NCBI RefSeq assembly: GCF_003346715.1
Contig: NZ_QQPQ01000022.1
Span: 32,130-96,129 of the forward strand
Reading direction: 5' to 3'
Source of the DNA: Oceanispirochaeta sp. M1
GTDB taxonomy: Bacteria; Spirochaetota; Spirochaetia; DSM-2461
DNA length: 64,000 nucleotides
Shown here: piece after piece, positions 50,501-59,525 of the stretch
How the letters are laid out: each line of letters opens with the position of its first letter
Numbering within the stretch: the stretch's first letter is position 1
The notes under the pieces: generated by a model
What the model saw: the letters and a program-made list of their open reading frames with translations, nothing else
Databases searched by the model: none
Told to the model about the DNA's origin: nothing
Position numbers and translations under genes: made by a program

Positions 50501-50909
50501 GGACCCACTGAACGGCCGTATGAGAGATATAGAGCAGAAGAATAAATTCCTTCTTGAAAATAAGGATGTTGCAGATAATGTCTATTCAAAAGTAGCGTCC
50601 CTTGATCAGATTTTGACTGATCTGGATGAGAAGGCCGAAAAGATTGATCAGGCCAGAGACTGGATAGCCCGTACGGAAACCAGAATGGATGGTGTGGTTA
50701 AGCAGGCGCAGGACCAGGTAAAACTGCTGGGGCGACTGGCTGACCGTGATAATTCAGCTTCCGGAACTGCCGGGTCCCCTGATATGGATACCAGGGAAAC
50801 CGTACTTCGTCTGGCCAGACTGGGGTGGAAAACAGAGGATATTGCCAGAACCCTGAAACTCAGTCAGGGTGAAGTGGAACTTATTCTTGAAATTACCCCA
50901 CGGAGCTAG
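47547..50909 (+). CDS. Giant coiled-coil protein with N-terminal membrane helix (SpiroCoCo-like)
   Basis: 1120 aa. A short N-terminal helix (DIIVLAIVVLVLFLNRQF, about residues 7-24) anchors it, and almost all of the rest (~25-1075) is predicted coiled coil rich in Glu, Leu, Gln, Lys and Asp. Similar proteins in spirochaetes carry the label SpiroCoCo; I use that name from memory. The last ~35 residues (TVLRLARLGWKTEDIARTLK and following SQGEVELIL) look like a small helix-turn-helix, close to the tail of SwrB/DUF6115-type proteins. AGGAG lies 7 nt before the ATG. The role may be cytoskeletal or flagellar-related, but this is inference. Confidence 0.85.
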   Translation: MLFNIGDIIVLAIVVLVLFLNRQFDKNNRSLEKVRKYADRVKDELDRLVNEKKTQIHDLSIEIEVQEKTNREILKRVVMANEESAERSEELDTLKNSLSNVTGRLEELDLLTSNVDENLQRIKKESEYVDSVGVRLNDLLKKNEELQGGMAALHEAFRQDNANGMASLKESFNEEMTSVYRQFISDLQGAEMKLGEFSSHLDELLESRDRIAREKLDAFTGQWISVEENYMARLEKVASEGIELESDAFLQLKEVLGSHTDTLSASWASELQRLERKYQDVSDELNSGMERLDENHTLWKAHSEENLNEFNTQLEAATGDQSKTLGAMKEELETMMQDFSATRAGMTRQKDEVQQELERLSSRLITHKTDIDSQLHEFADSFTGRIEDTAETLQIEALKAIENKLKDYESGFTPRFRKLEQFMEDMDVLESSLRMSMDEISNRVLGEFSSFDQKMQTIRSDEERDTEERAQQIRSAMNELEQGLDELKSRAYDNVSAQLQVFEDDFFADLKKRDDSIQNSLKDWQGNLVQQIADMADQQNRDRTEMERSCSAELIKRLGELQTRVSQQFEKFQTQVESFRESLDSRVDEGNALVSNYKEELQNSVTGLRDDSMDFMSRELERLSMGMNERIEVSEKDINQKVEIMVSDLDQSRRDFSTLTESMQGDVSAWQQRMLQQIKDEEIQVQENLDEFKNGFTSDLSELRDDFKSQKEELILSSNEERADLKRDLAGMSEKVYQLQSDLSDKTENTLERFNSDYNLFTLDFQKKLRESQNDAELKVREMRQGVSDAQEKMDSYQKRLVSRVENDTRHLTITLEEIEKKQQDFIAQTHVFEKADRLKETLSRNILELKGDIQKVDANMDRLKDYQNGFDKVQNQYQGILDQINRFMDEKQKVDDLEDKISSMVSLSRSVDLKMDQISSLHDMLQQYQSRVKELEDQHHALDSRFVRMEGKAGLVDKTIDQIDEFSGTVETLKENIQNLKTEMDPLNGRMRDIEQKNKFLLENKDVADNVYSKVASLDQILTDLDEKAEKIDQARDWIARTETRMDGVVKQAQDQVKLLGRLADRDNSASGTAGSPDMDTRETVLRLARLGWKTEDIARTLKLSQGEVELILEITPRS

Positions 50910-50911
50910 CT

Positions 50912-51721
50912 TTGTTTCGCCATGGTTATATTTATCACGATCTGCTTGCGGAAGTAGGCCCTCTCAATGATGGTCAAGTTAGAACTCATCGATGCCTTCA
51001 GCTTATTTACGGTGTAAACAAGCCCCTGAATATCCGTCTGCAGGGAGAGTGGCAGAATGTTCGTCTCTGTCTAATTGATGAAGGTGTGGATCACTATATC
51101 AGTGGTGAGGATGACTGGCAGATCTGTTACTTTATCTATCCTGATTCACCTCTGGGACATCTTCTGAAACAGAGCGTTTTGAAGGACTCTTCAGTTTCTG
51201 TTATGTCACATGATGAGAATCCTTCGCTGATTAAAACTGTTCAGCCTGCAGTCAGACCCATGTCCCTTGATGATGTCAGGGGACTCCTTGAAACCATTCT
51301 TTATGTATTTACGGGACGGCGTGCCGCTCCCAGAACAGGACTTTCGGTCTCCCTTAAGCTGAATGATATGCTGAGCAGCAGATCTCTTAATGAAGTGACA
51401 TTGTCTGAGCTTGCTTTTCGGATGGAAAAAGATGTGAATGAACTGGCTGATGAGTTTAAAAGGGAAACTGAGATTGAGGTCAGAACCTGGCTGATGCACC
51501 ATAGAATGATTAATTTTTTTGATGCTCTTGAGAAGCTTGATGAACATCCTGATCTTGCCACCATGGATGCTTTGGTCAGAGAGTCAGGTATCGCCGGACT
51601 CTCCGGACTGGACCGGATGTTTGAAGACCTTTTCGGAATGCCATATCTTCGCTGGGTGAATTCGGATAGAGGGACCATTATCATGACGGAGAAAACCCCA
51701 TCTTTTCATATTTACAGTTAA
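50912..51721 (+). CDS. AraC/XylS-like putative regulator
   Basis: 269 aa. TTG start at 50912, 2 nt after the coiled-coil gene, with CACGGAGC upstream, so translation is likely coupled. The C-terminal ~100 residues fit the two helix-turn-helix modules of AraC proteins in a diverged form: TLSELAFRMEKDVNELADEF, KRETEIEVRTWLMHHRMINF and SGIAGLSGLDRMFEDLFGMP. The N-terminal half (~1-110) could be the sensing part. The absence of a well-conserved second recognition helix means DNA binding is not assured. Confidence 0.6.
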   Translation: MFRHGYIYHDLLAEVGPLNDGQVRTHRCLQLIYGVNKPLNIRLQGEWQNVRLCLIDEGVDHYISGEDDWQICYFIYPDSPLGHLLKQSVLKDSSVSVMSHDENPSLIKTVQPAVRPMSLDDVRGLLETILYVFTGRRAAPRTGLSVSLKLNDMLSSRSLNEVTLSELAFRMEKDVNELADEFKRETEIEVRTWLMHHRMINFFDALEKLDEHPDLATMDALVRESGIAGLSGLDRMFEDLFGMPYLRWVNSDRGTIIMTEKTPSFHIYS

Positions 51722-51805
51722 AACTGAGTTGAATAGTTTGATCCGATAAAAAGGACAAAAACACCGATCTCCTGGGGATACCGGCATTTTGAAAATCAGT
51801 CTTGT

Positions 51806-52150
51806 TTATGATTCTTCGATGCTGCGTTCTTCTTTTGAGACTTCATCATTGATTTTCATATCAATGTCCATCTCCATGCTCATGTCGAGATCCATTTTGT
51901 CATCACTCATGTCCTGAAGAACTTTAAGGCTTCTGGCCATGACATCACCTGTAGTGGCGGACATTTCCAGAAGATTGAGAAGGATTTGTTCCTGTTTCAG
52001 GAGTTCCTGATTCTGCTTTTCAAGGAGTTCAATCCTTTCGGCTTGTTCCTTAAGTGCTTCCACAAGAGGGTGGGTATATTCAACACTTGATTCTTCTTCC
52101 ATAACGAATAAAGTGCTTATCTTTCCATTCATAAATACATTTCTAATCAT
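51806..52150 (-). CDS. Small coiled-coil protein of unknown role
   Basis: 114 aa from the ATG at 52150, which has AGGAT about 7 nt upstream; an ATG at 52186 further upstream has no visible box. A helix/coiled-coil core (EALKEQAERIELLEKQNQEL) is followed by an acidic, Met-rich tail (DKMDLDMSMEMDIDMKINDE). No family recognised. It is convergent to the AraC-like gene and divergent from grpE. Confidence 0.65.
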   Translation of the reverse strand: MIRNVFMNGKISTLFVMEEESSVEYTHPLVEALKEQAERIELLEKQNQELLKQEQILLNLLEMSATTGDVMARSLKVLQDMSDDKMDLDMSMEMDIDMKINDEVSKEERSIEES

Positions 52151-52333
52151 TGAACCAATCCTAACAGTTTGGTCACAGAAAAACAATCAACTTTTCCCTC
52201 CTTCAGAAAAAAAACACATTGTTTTTTTGTCTTCTTTTTGTCCAGTATAAGTCGTTGAGTCTGTATAGAAGGTATGATTCTGCTAGAAAGTATTTCCCAT
52301 AGACGAATTATCTGATTTTATTCAATGTTTTTC

Positions 52334-52360
52334 TTGACCTTAATTCCCCTCTTTTATTAT
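52334..52360 (+). promoter_or_regulatory. Possible promoter of grpE-dnaK-dnaJ
   Basis: TTGACC (52334-52339) and TATTAT (52355-52360), spacer only 15 nt. No CIRCE inverted repeat (TTAGCACTC type) is present between 52190 and 52409, and hrcA is not adjacent. Confidence 0.4.
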
Positions 52361-52408
52361 TTTTGATGCAGGAAATACGAAATCTCTGTTTGAGACTGGA
52401 AGGAATAA

Positions 52409-53032
52409 GTGGCAAAAAAGAAAAATGAAGATCTGCAGGAAGACATTGTGAAAGATAATGTGAATGCGGATGAGTCAGTAAAGGAAGAGCCTGAACTGAC
52501 TGAAACTGATGAATCAATAGAAGCTGAAGCTGAAGAGAAATCAGATGAAGAACTTCTGCAGGACTCAGTGGAAGCATTGAAGCAGGAAAATAGTGAATTG
52601 AAAGATCAGTATCTGCGTAAACATGCTGATTTTGAAAACTACAGAAAACGGATGGCCAAAGAAAAGGCTGATTCTGTACGATATGGAAATCAGGAATTGC
52701 TGAAAGATCTTATCGAAGTTATTGATAACTTTGACAGGGCAATTAAGTCTTCTGCTGATTCTAATGATTTTGATTCTTTCAAAGATGGGATCTCAATGAT
52801 TGAGCAGCAGTTTACAGGCATGCTTGAAAGTAAATGGGGCCTTGCTAAGATGAACTGCACAGGCAGTGAATATGATCCCAATTCACATGAAGCACTTATG
52901 ATGGAAGAAGCATCAGACATCGAAGTTCCTACGGTTATGGAAGATTTTCAGGCCGGATATACTCTGCATGACAGAGTGATAAGACCTGCTAAGGTCAAAG
53001 TAGGGAAACCTGCTGCTGCGGCGGCTGAATAA
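52409..53032 (+). CDS. grpE: Nucleotide exchange factor GrpE
   Basis: 207 aa. GTG start at 52409, AAGGA 6 nt upstream. Acidic N-terminal tail (~1-45), a long dimer helix with DQYLRKHADFENYRKRMAKE and KADSVRYGNQELLKDLIEVI, and the C-terminal beta-domain GYTLHDRVIRPAKVKVGK. Releases ADP from DnaK. First gene of the chaperone operon. Confidence 0.96.
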   Translation: MAKKKNEDLQEDIVKDNVNADESVKEEPELTETDESIEAEAEEKSDEELLQDSVEALKQENSELKDQYLRKHADFENYRKRMAKEKADSVRYGNQELLKDLIEVIDNFDRAIKSSADSNDFDSFKDGISMIEQQFTGMLESKWGLAKMNCTGSEYDPNSHEALMMEEASDIEVPTVMEDFQAGYTLHDRVIRPAKVKVGKPAAAAAE

Positions 53033-53140
53033 TAATATTAAGGTCCGTCATTATAGATGATACGGACAGAAGATGGCGCGGTGCTTTTAGGCAGTGCAGC
53101 TCATCAGATAATTTATATAGGAATTAATAGGAGTAATAAT

Positions 53141-55069
53141 ATGGGAAGAATAATCGGAATTGACCTTGGAACTACCAACTCTTGTGTTGCAGTAATGGAA
53201 GGTGGAGAACCTGTAGTTATTCAGAATGAGGAAGGGCAGAGAACTACCCCTTCTATGGTGGCTTTTACAGATAAAGGTGAAAGACTTGTTGGCCAGCCTG
53301 CTAAGAATCAGATGGTAACAAACCCTGAAAACACCATCTACTCAATTAAAAGATTTATGGGAAGGCATCATAATGAAGTAGGCGAAGAACTACATATGCT
53401 TCCCTATAACGTAACTAAAGGTCCTAACGGTGATGTCCGTGTGGATATAAACGGTAAGCACCAATCTCCTCCTGAGATCTCTGCTGCTATTCTCCAGAAA
53501 ATGAAAAAGACTGCGGAAGACTATCTGGGTGAAACTGTAACAGAAGCAGTAGTTACAGTTCCTGCATACTTCAATGATGCTCAGAGACAGGCTACAAAAG
53601 ATGCAGGTAGAATTGCCGGTCTTGATGTTAAACGTATTGTTAATGAGCCCACCGCTGCGGCTCTGTCCTATGGTTTCGGAAAAGAAAACAAAGAACAGAA
53701 AATTGCAGTATATGACCTTGGTGGAGGTACTTTTGATATCTCTATTCTGGATATGGCTGAAGGTGTTTTTGAAGTTCGTTCCACAAACGGTGATACTCAT
53801 CTTGGTGGTGACAACTTTGACCATACTATCATCCAATGGCTCGTTGACAGCTTTAAGGCTGATCAGGGTGTAGACTTGTCTAAGGACAAGATGGCCCTTC
53901 AGAGACTGAAAGAGGGTGCAGAAAAAGCCAAGAAGGAACTTTCTTCTGCTCAGACTACAGATATCAATCTTCCTTTTATTACAGCCGATGCTTCAGGACC
54001 AAAGCACCTGCAGTATAATCTTACCAGGGCAAAGTTTGAGCAGATGACAGCCGAACTTGTTGAAAGAACAAAAATCCCCTGTCAGAAAGCACTTAAGGAT
54101 GCCGGTTATACTCCTTCTGATATTGATGAAGTTATCCTTGTTGGTGGTTCTACCAGAATCCCGGCAGTTCAGACCCTTGTTAAAGAACTTTTTCAGCAGG
54201 ACCCTCATAAGGGAGTTAATCCCGATGAAGTCGTAGCCATGGGTGCATCTATTCAGGGTGGTGTTCTGGGTGGAGATGTTAACGATATTCTCCTTCTGGA
54301 TGTTACTCCTCTGTCTCTGGGAATTGAAACTCTCGGTGGTGTTTCTACAAAACTGATCGAGCGTAATACTACTATCCCTACCAAGAAGAGCCAGGTGTTC
54401 TCTACTGCTGCTGATAATCAGAACGCAGTATCCATTCATGTCCTTCAGGGTGAAAGAGAGATGGCAAGTGCTAACAGAACTCTTGGAAAGTTCGACCTTG
54501 TAGGTATTCCTCCCGCACCCCGTGGTGTTCCTCAGGTTGAAGTAACCTTTGATATTGATGCCAATGGTATTGTTCATGTATCGGCCAAGGATCTGGGAAC
54601 AGGTAAAGAACAGAAAATCAGAATTGAGTCTTCTTCAGGTCTCAGTGATGATGAAATCGAAAAGATGGTGAAAGATGCGGAGATGAATGCCGAAGAGGAC
54701 AAGGCTATCAAAGAGAAAGCCGAAGTCATGAATGAAGCTGACAACCTGCTTTACTCTACCGAAAAATCTCTTAAGGATTACGGTGATAAGGTAAGTGATG
54801 AAGACAAAAGTAAAATTGAATCTTCACTTGAAGCACTGAAAGAAGTAATCAAAACTGATGACCTTGAAGCCATCAAAGCCAAGGTAGAAGAGCTGAAACA
54901 GGCTTCCTACAAACTGGCTGAAGAGATGTACAAGTCTCAGGCTGCTGAACAGGGTCAGCCCGGTCCGGATATGGGCGGAGCAGCTCCCGGAGCCGATCCT
55001 TCTGAACCCAAGCCCGCTGAAACTGATGCAGAAGATGCGGATTACGAAGTCGTAGACGACGAAAAATAA
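53141..55069 (+). CDS. dnaK: Chaperone protein DnaK (Hsp70)
   Basis: 642 aa from ATG 53141, which has AGGAG upstream; an in-frame ATG at 53057 adds 28 non-conserved residues without support. ATPase domain: [47 protein letters not shown] [25 protein letters not shown]; substrate domain begins [17 protein letters not shown]; the end [12 protein letters not shown] is the usual acidic EEVD-like tail. Confidence 0.98.
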   Translation: MGRIIGIDLGTTNSCVAVMEGGEPVVIQNEEGQRTTPSMVAFTDKGERLVGQPAKNQMVTNPENTIYSIKRFMGRHHNEVGEELHMLPYNVTKGPNGDVRVDINGKHQSPPEISAAILQKMKKTAEDYLGETVTEAVVTVPAYFNDAQRQATKDAGRIAGLDVKRIVNEPTAAALSYGFGKENKEQKIAVYDLGGGTFDISILDMAEGVFEVRSTNGDTHLGGDNFDHTIIQWLVDSFKADQGVDLSKDKMALQRLKEGAEKAKKELSSAQTTDINLPFITADASGPKHLQYNLTRAKFEQMTAELVERTKIPCQKALKDAGYTPSDIDEVILVGGSTRIPAVQTLVKELFQQDPHKGVNPDEVVAMGASIQGGVLGGDVNDILLLDVTPLSLGIETLGGVSTKLIERNTTIPTKKSQVFSTAADNQNAVSIHVLQGEREMASANRTLGKFDLVGIPPAPRGVPQVEVTFDIDANGIVHVSAKDLGTGKEQKIRIESSSGLSDDEIEKMVKDAEMNAEEDKAIKEKAEVMNEADNLLYSTEKSLKDYGDKVSDEDKSKIESSLEALKEVIKTDDLEAIKAKVEELKQASYKLAEEMYKSQAAEQGQPGPDMGGAAPGADPSEPKPAETDAEDADYEVVDDEK

Positions 55070-55170
55070 AAAGTTTGATCCTGTCCTGCCCTTCCGGGCT
55101 GACAGGTGACACTTGAAGGCAGCCCTGGGATACTCAGGGCTGTTATCAGTGAAAGGAAGTGTGGAAACCC

Positions 55171-56295
55171 GTGTCAAAAAGGGATTATTACGAAGTTCTG
55201 GAAATCGAGAAAAACGCTTCTCCGGACGAAGTTAAAAAAGCATATAGAAAGCTCGCGATCAAATATCATCCGGATAGAAATCAGAACAGCACAGATGCTG
55301 AGCATAAGTTCAAAGAAGCAACTGAAGCTTATGAGGTCCTTTCGGATGAGCAGAAGAAACAGGCCTATGATCAGTATGGTTTCGCCGGTGTGGATAACAT
55401 GGGTGGACCCGGATTCAATGCATCGGCCTTTTCCGGCTTTGAAGATATTTTCGGAGGTGATTTCTCCAGTATCTTCGACTCCTTTTTTGGAGGAAGCGGG
55501 GGTGGCGGAGGCCGTGGTGGTCGTAGAGGTCCTGCCAGAGGCAGTGATCTCCGCTACGATATGGAAGTGGAGTTCAAGGATGCTGTCTACGGTGACAAGG
55601 TTGAGGTGGAATACTATCGTCAGCAGTCCTGTGATGTCTGTCATGGCTCAGGAGCTTCATCCGGTACAGGCAGCAAAACCTGTCCCACATGCGGTGGTTC
55701 AGGTCAGGTAAGACGAAGCTCAGGTTTCTTTTCCATAGCCCAGCCATGTTCTACATGTCATGGTGAGGGAACTATTATTGAAAATCCCTGTACATCCTGT
55801 AGAGGAAAAGGGGTCATAAAAGAGAAGCAGAAGCTGAAAGTTACGATTCCTGCGGGAATTGCTCCGGGCAAGCGTATACGTCTGGACAGCCAGGGTGATG
55901 CCGGACCCAAGGGCGGACCTGCAGGTGATCTCTATGTATATATACATATCAAAGATCATGATTCTTTTGAGAGAGAAGGTTATGACCTGTATTGTGTTTT
56001 ACCCATCTCCATTTCTCAGGCTGCCCTTGGAGCAGATATTTTTGTCAGAACTCTTGATGATAAGAAAATCAAACTTAAAGTTGCTCCGGGAACTCAGAGT
56101 GGAAAAATGCTCAGAATCAGAAATGAAGGCGTTCCTGTTCTTCACGGTTCCGGCCGGAAAGGGGATATGTATGTGAAACTTCAGGTGCAGACCCCTAAGA
56201 AGCTGAATACTAAGCAGAAAGATATTCTGAAGCAGTTCTCCGAGCTTTACGGTGAAGAATCAGAACCAATCCCTATCAGGCTGAAAGAACTCTAG
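55171..56295 (+). CDS. dnaJ: Chaperone protein DnaJ (Hsp40)
   Basis: 374 aa from GTG 55171 ([16 protein letters not shown]); another GTG at 55159 would add four residues, and the AAGGAAG box fits either start. J domain with HPDRN; Gly/Phe-rich linker; four zinc-binding CxxCxGxG-type repeats ([32 protein letters not shown]); C-terminal substrate domain. Works with DnaK and GrpE upstream. Confidence 0.97.
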   Translation: MSKRDYYEVLEIEKNASPDEVKKAYRKLAIKYHPDRNQNSTDAEHKFKEATEAYEVLSDEQKKQAYDQYGFAGVDNMGGPGFNASAFSGFEDIFGGDFSSIFDSFFGGSGGGGGRGGRRGPARGSDLRYDMEVEFKDAVYGDKVEVEYYRQQSCDVCHGSGASSGTGSKTCPTCGGSGQVRRSSGFFSIAQPCSTCHGEGTIIENPCTSCRGKGVIKEKQKLKVTIPAGIAPGKRIRLDSQGDAGPKGGPAGDLYVYIHIKDHDSFEREGYDLYCVLPISISQAALGADIFVRTLDDKKIKLKVAPGTQSGKMLRIRNEGVPVLHGSGRKGDMYVKLQVQTPKKLNTKQKDILKQFSELYGEESEPIPIRLKEL

Positions 56296-56331
56296 ACATC
56301 GTCTGAACTCTTTCTGATATATGAAAATATG

Positions 56332-56359
56332 AGCCCTTCCGCTGTGGAAGGGCTTTTTT
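56332..56359 (+). terminator. Terminator of the grpE-dnaK-dnaJ operon
   Basis: AGCCCTTCC (56332-56340), loop GCTGT, GGAAGGGCT (56346-56354), then a T-run. Strong and simple. Confidence 0.92.
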
Positions 56360-56376
56360 GTCTTTTTTAAGCCTTT

Positions 56377-57189
56377 TTAGTCTTTGATATGTCGCCAGGA
56401 GCGGAACCACCCCATGGATGAATCTTTTATCTTCAGTATCTCATCAGGGGAGATCCGGGAGGTGCAGGAGTTTTCCTCAGAAGCGGCTGTTTCGGCCAGA
56501 ATGTCTCCTCTTGGTCCGATAATCATGGCAGCGCCCGGTGCTGTTCCTGTTTTTCTCCCTACTCTGATCAGATTACAGCATGCCAGGAAACAGCTGTTGT
56601 CATAGGCTCTGGCAGGGAGGTATTTTTTGAAACGTGTCAGTTTTTCTACTGGAGTTTCACGGGGTGAGGCAAAGGGCATCAGGAGCAGACCGGCTCCGCT
56701 GTCGGCCAGGCGTGCACTGGATTCGGGAGAATGACTCTCTGCACATATCTGTATTCCGATACCGATTCTTATTCCCCGATGTACTTCATATTCATTTATT
56801 GCATTGGCAGGACTGCCGCTGCTGAAGCAGTTCTCTTCACTGGGCCCCAGAATTCTCTTCAAATGGCTATGCTGAATTACCCCGTTTCTGATCAGATGAT
56901 GAGCTATATAGATCTTTTGATCTTTGAACAGCGGGGTTCCTACAGCCACGGTGATTTCAGGGAAGTCATGTGTACGGGCGCAGAGCTCATTCAGTGTCTG
57001 TTCTGTCTCATTTTCGAGTGCATCCAGTTCCTCGGGATTAGAGGAATATCCGGATAGACTCAACTCGGGAAAGAGGATTAGCTGGGAGTCTTTGTGTTTT
57101 TCAATCCATTTAATATGGTTTTCCAGGTTTTGTTTGTATTCTCCGAAGATGCTCTCAATATTGACAGCCGTAATTCTGAAATCATTCAT
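56377..57189 (-). CDS. Carbon-nitrogen hydrolase (nitrilase superfamily)
   Basis: 270 aa. The catalytic triad is visible: Glu42 (LFPELSLSGYSS), Lys111 (HSHLKRILGP) and Cys149 (IGIQICAESHSPES). Members hydrolyse small amides or nitriles; the specific substrate is not deducible. On the minus strand CTGTCA, 17 nt, TATACT ends 10 nt before the ATG and there is no Shine-Dalgarno, so the leader would be only about 3 nt. Divergent from the kinase gene. Confidence 0.88.
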   Translation of the reverse strand: MNDFRITAVNIESIFGEYKQNLENHIKWIEKHKDSQLILFPELSLSGYSSNPEELDALENETEQTLNELCARTHDFPEITVAVGTPLFKDQKIYIAHHLIRNGVIQHSHLKRILGPSEENCFSSGSPANAINEYEVHRGIRIGIGIQICAESHSPESSARLADSGAGLLLMPFASPRETPVEKLTRFKKYLPARAYDNSCFLACCNLIRVGRKTGTAPGAAMIIGPRGDILAETAASEENSCTSRISPDEILKIKDSSMGWFRSWRHIKD

Positions 57190-57208
57190 ATTGAAACTGA
57201 GTATATCA

Positions 57209-57237
57209 TGTCCTTCAATTAGTGACAGTTTTACCCG
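57209..57237 (-). promoter_or_regulatory. Possible near-leaderless promoter of the nitrilase gene
   Basis: Minus strand CTGTCA, 17-nt spacer and TATACT lie immediately upstream of the ATG at 57189. The -35 box is a weaker match (4 of 6) than at ptsI. Boundaries are approximate by a few bases. Confidence 0.35.
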
Positions 57238-57247
57238 ATAAGGTAAT

Positions 57248-59125
57248 ATGGCAAAAATTCCCGAGCAAATCGGTAAATATAAAATACTCTCACTTCTCGG
57301 CAGTGGAGGAAGCAGTATTGTTTATCTAGGGCTTCATCCCACTCTGAAACGAAAGGTTGTACTCAAAAAACTTAATCTGAGGGGAAAAAAATCATTTTAC
57401 GAGCGCTTTGTACAGGAAGCTGCGCTTATGATGGATCTCAATCACGATCATATTGTTAAAGTCTATGACCATTTTAAAGAGGGCAGCCGCCATTATATGG
57501 TTATGGAATTTGTAGAAGGTGCTTCTCTTGATCAGATTATTGAACAGAGCGGTCCTCTGCAGAGGGAGACAATCCGTTATGTTCTGAGATGTTGCTGTAA
57601 GGCACTCGGTTATATTCACAGCCGAAATATCATACATCGGGATATTAAACCCTCTAATATTTTTATTTCTTCCAAAGGAGAGGTCAAGTTGGGAGATTTC
57701 GGCATAGCCATGCTGGATAATCCTGATGAAAATGAGAGCGCAGAGGGGAATTCCATACTGGGTACTCCCTCTTATATGGCTCCCGAACAGTTTAATCCCA
57801 ATGGTAAAATAACTGCCAGAACTGATATCTATGCCCTGGGGGTCAGTTATTTTGAGCTTCTTACCGGGCAGAAGCTGTTTTATGGAGAGAGTCTTGAAGA
57901 GCTTAAAAAGGCTGTTCTCGGGGGGAGACATATCCCTTTGTATTCTGTTTTAAGGGATTATGGTTTTTCAAGTTGGTGTATTATCAGACGCTCCACATTC
58001 AGAGCGGCCATATTTAGATACCGTCGGAGTGAATCAGTTCTGAGAGCACTGACCGGGTTCCGGATGAATGATTCTCTCTCAATCGAAGAGCTGTCACACA
58101 GAACCGGAGGAGCCGGTAAATCAACGGGCGGGGGGGTGACCGGAAGTCTCCAGAAAAGCTTTGATTTTGCAGATGTTATAGGGCAGAAAAGAAAGGGAGC
58201 AGCTTTTATCCCTCTGCTGGTTTTATCAATTGTTCTTGTTATCGGGCTCGGTTCTGTCGTCGTCTGGAAAACGGCAGCTCTATATAAATATATTCTCCCC
58301 CAGCGCTATGGCTCTTTTACTCTCAATATTATTGCAAAGGAACAGGGGGAATCATTCCCTTTCGAATCACTTCAGCTATACAGCGGGTCTGAAACCGAGG
58401 GGGAAGTCTTCTATAAGGAAGATTTGAAGGATTCCAGGATTTTCTATAAGAAAAGTGCTTATTACAAACTTATGATCCGCTGGGGAAATAGGGTGGAATG
58501 GCTCAGTTTTTACCTTCCCCCGCTCTCTGTTCAGGATTCAACCCGGAAAATAGAACTCCATGCACCCGCTCTTATCTCACAGCCTGTGGATTTGAGACTC
58601 TCTGTAAAAGATGCATTAACAGGAGAGCTTCTGGACTCTGATGATTCACTCTTTATTCAGAATTCCGGGGGAGACTGGATTGCCTTCAGTGACGGAAGTA
58701 TGATCTTTTCCGGAGAGAGATATCATTTCAAACTTGCTGTTCCCGGTTATTATGAGCGGGATTTTACAAGGACACTGAACTTTTATGAGAATGAGCTTCT
58801 TCTGAACGAAGAACTTCTCCCCCTGCCGGGAAAATTGATAGTTCATCACAATATGGACCGTCTTGTACTTGAAGTCAATGGACATAGAAGGCTCTATGAT
58901 GGAGGGGCTGAGGCTTCTGTTCACAGATTCGGAAAGCTGAATATGGAAGGGGAGAGCTGGTTGTTGGCTCCGGGTGTTTATCAGATTCAATGGTCCGGTA
59001 GATTCATTGAACAGCGGCAGAAACTGACTGTTCGTTCCGGGGAGATTGTGGTATACCGTATAACTTCGGGTAAACAGGGGCAGCCTGTTTTCGGAATGGA
59101 TAGAAAAGAGATAGAGATCCCATAA
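57248..59125 (+). CDS. Transmembrane Ser/Thr protein kinase (PknB-like)
   Basis: 625 aa. Complete kinase domain (~residues 8-225): GSGGSSIVYLG nucleotide loop, Lys40, HRDIKPSN with Asp132, DFG at 150-152, GTPSYMAPEQF and ARTDIYALGVSYFELLTG. A juxtamembrane segment follows, then one membrane helix (about residues 318-341) and an extracytoplasmic region of ~280 residues that is beta-rich in appearance and not PASTA. All catalytic residues are present, so it is probably active. AAGGT precedes the ATG. Its ligand and targets are unknown. Confidence 0.9.
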   Translation: MAKIPEQIGKYKILSLLGSGGSSIVYLGLHPTLKRKVVLKKLNLRGKKSFYERFVQEAALMMDLNHDHIVKVYDHFKEGSRHYMVMEFVEGASLDQIIEQSGPLQRETIRYVLRCCCKALGYIHSRNIIHRDIKPSNIFISSKGEVKLGDFGIAMLDNPDENESAEGNSILGTPSYMAPEQFNPNGKITARTDIYALGVSYFELLTGQKLFYGESLEELKKAVLGGRHIPLYSVLRDYGFSSWCIIRRSTFRAAIFRYRRSESVLRALTGFRMNDSLSIEELSHRTGGAGKSTGGGVTGSLQKSFDFADVIGQKRKGAAFIPLLVLSIVLVIGLGSVVVWKTAALYKYILPQRYGSFTLNIIAKEQGESFPFESLQLYSGSETEGEVFYKEDLKDSRIFYKKSAYYKLMIRWGNRVEWLSFYLPPLSVQDSTRKIELHAPALISQPVDLRLSVKDALTGELLDSDDSLFIQNSGGDWIAFSDGSMIFSGERYHFKLAVPGYYERDFTRTLNFYENELLLNEELLPLPGKLIVHHNMDRLVLEVNGHRRLYDGGAEASVHRFGKLNMEGESWLLAPGVYQIQWSGRFIEQRQKLTVRSGEIVVYRITSGKQGQPVFGMDRKEIEIP

Positions 59126-59171
59126 AAGGGATATTGATATATTCGAAAATAAAAAATTACAGGAATAATTT

Positions 59172-59525
59172 ATGGTTTTTAGAGAATATAGAGGCAAAGA
59201 CTTTATCCCTGCCTGTGTAAATATGATTGCAGAATCTCAGAATCCCGAATTCAGAACTTGTGAAGTTTTGACACGGATAGATAACCTTATGAGGGGTGAT
59301 GAACAGAGACTCCTTGAGGGTAAAGAGAAAATGAAAATGCTGAAATCATTGAGAAAAGGTCTGGAAATTGAATTAAGAGAGTATTATCTGATTAATAGAA
59401 AACAACATAACTCTACAAAAAATGTTTTTATTCTAATCGATAAAAAGATAGATGAATATTCGGTCCTGCAGGACAATACGGCCCCTTTTCCAAAAATTTA
59501 TGATGCAGCCGGTAGGAGAGTATAA
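59172..59525 (+). CDS. Small conserved-looking hypothetical protein
   Basis: 117 aa. Begins MVFREYRGKDFIPACVNMIA; helical, with a charged middle (GKEKMKMLKSLRKGLEIELR). No signal peptide, no membrane segment, no family recognised. AGGAATAA gives a Shine-Dalgarno. The stop overlaps the next ATG by one base (TAATGG region), so the two are translated together. Confidence 0.65.
   Translation: MVFREYRGKDFIPACVNMIAESQNPEFRTCEVLTRIDNLMRGDEQRLLEGKEKMKMLKSLRKGLEIELREYYLINRKQHNSTKNVFILIDKKIDEYSVLQDNTAPFPKIYDAAGRRV

Noticed and set aside
52190..52408. CIRCE element upstream of grpE
   Set aside because: No TTAGCACTC/GAGTGCTAA inverted repeat is present.
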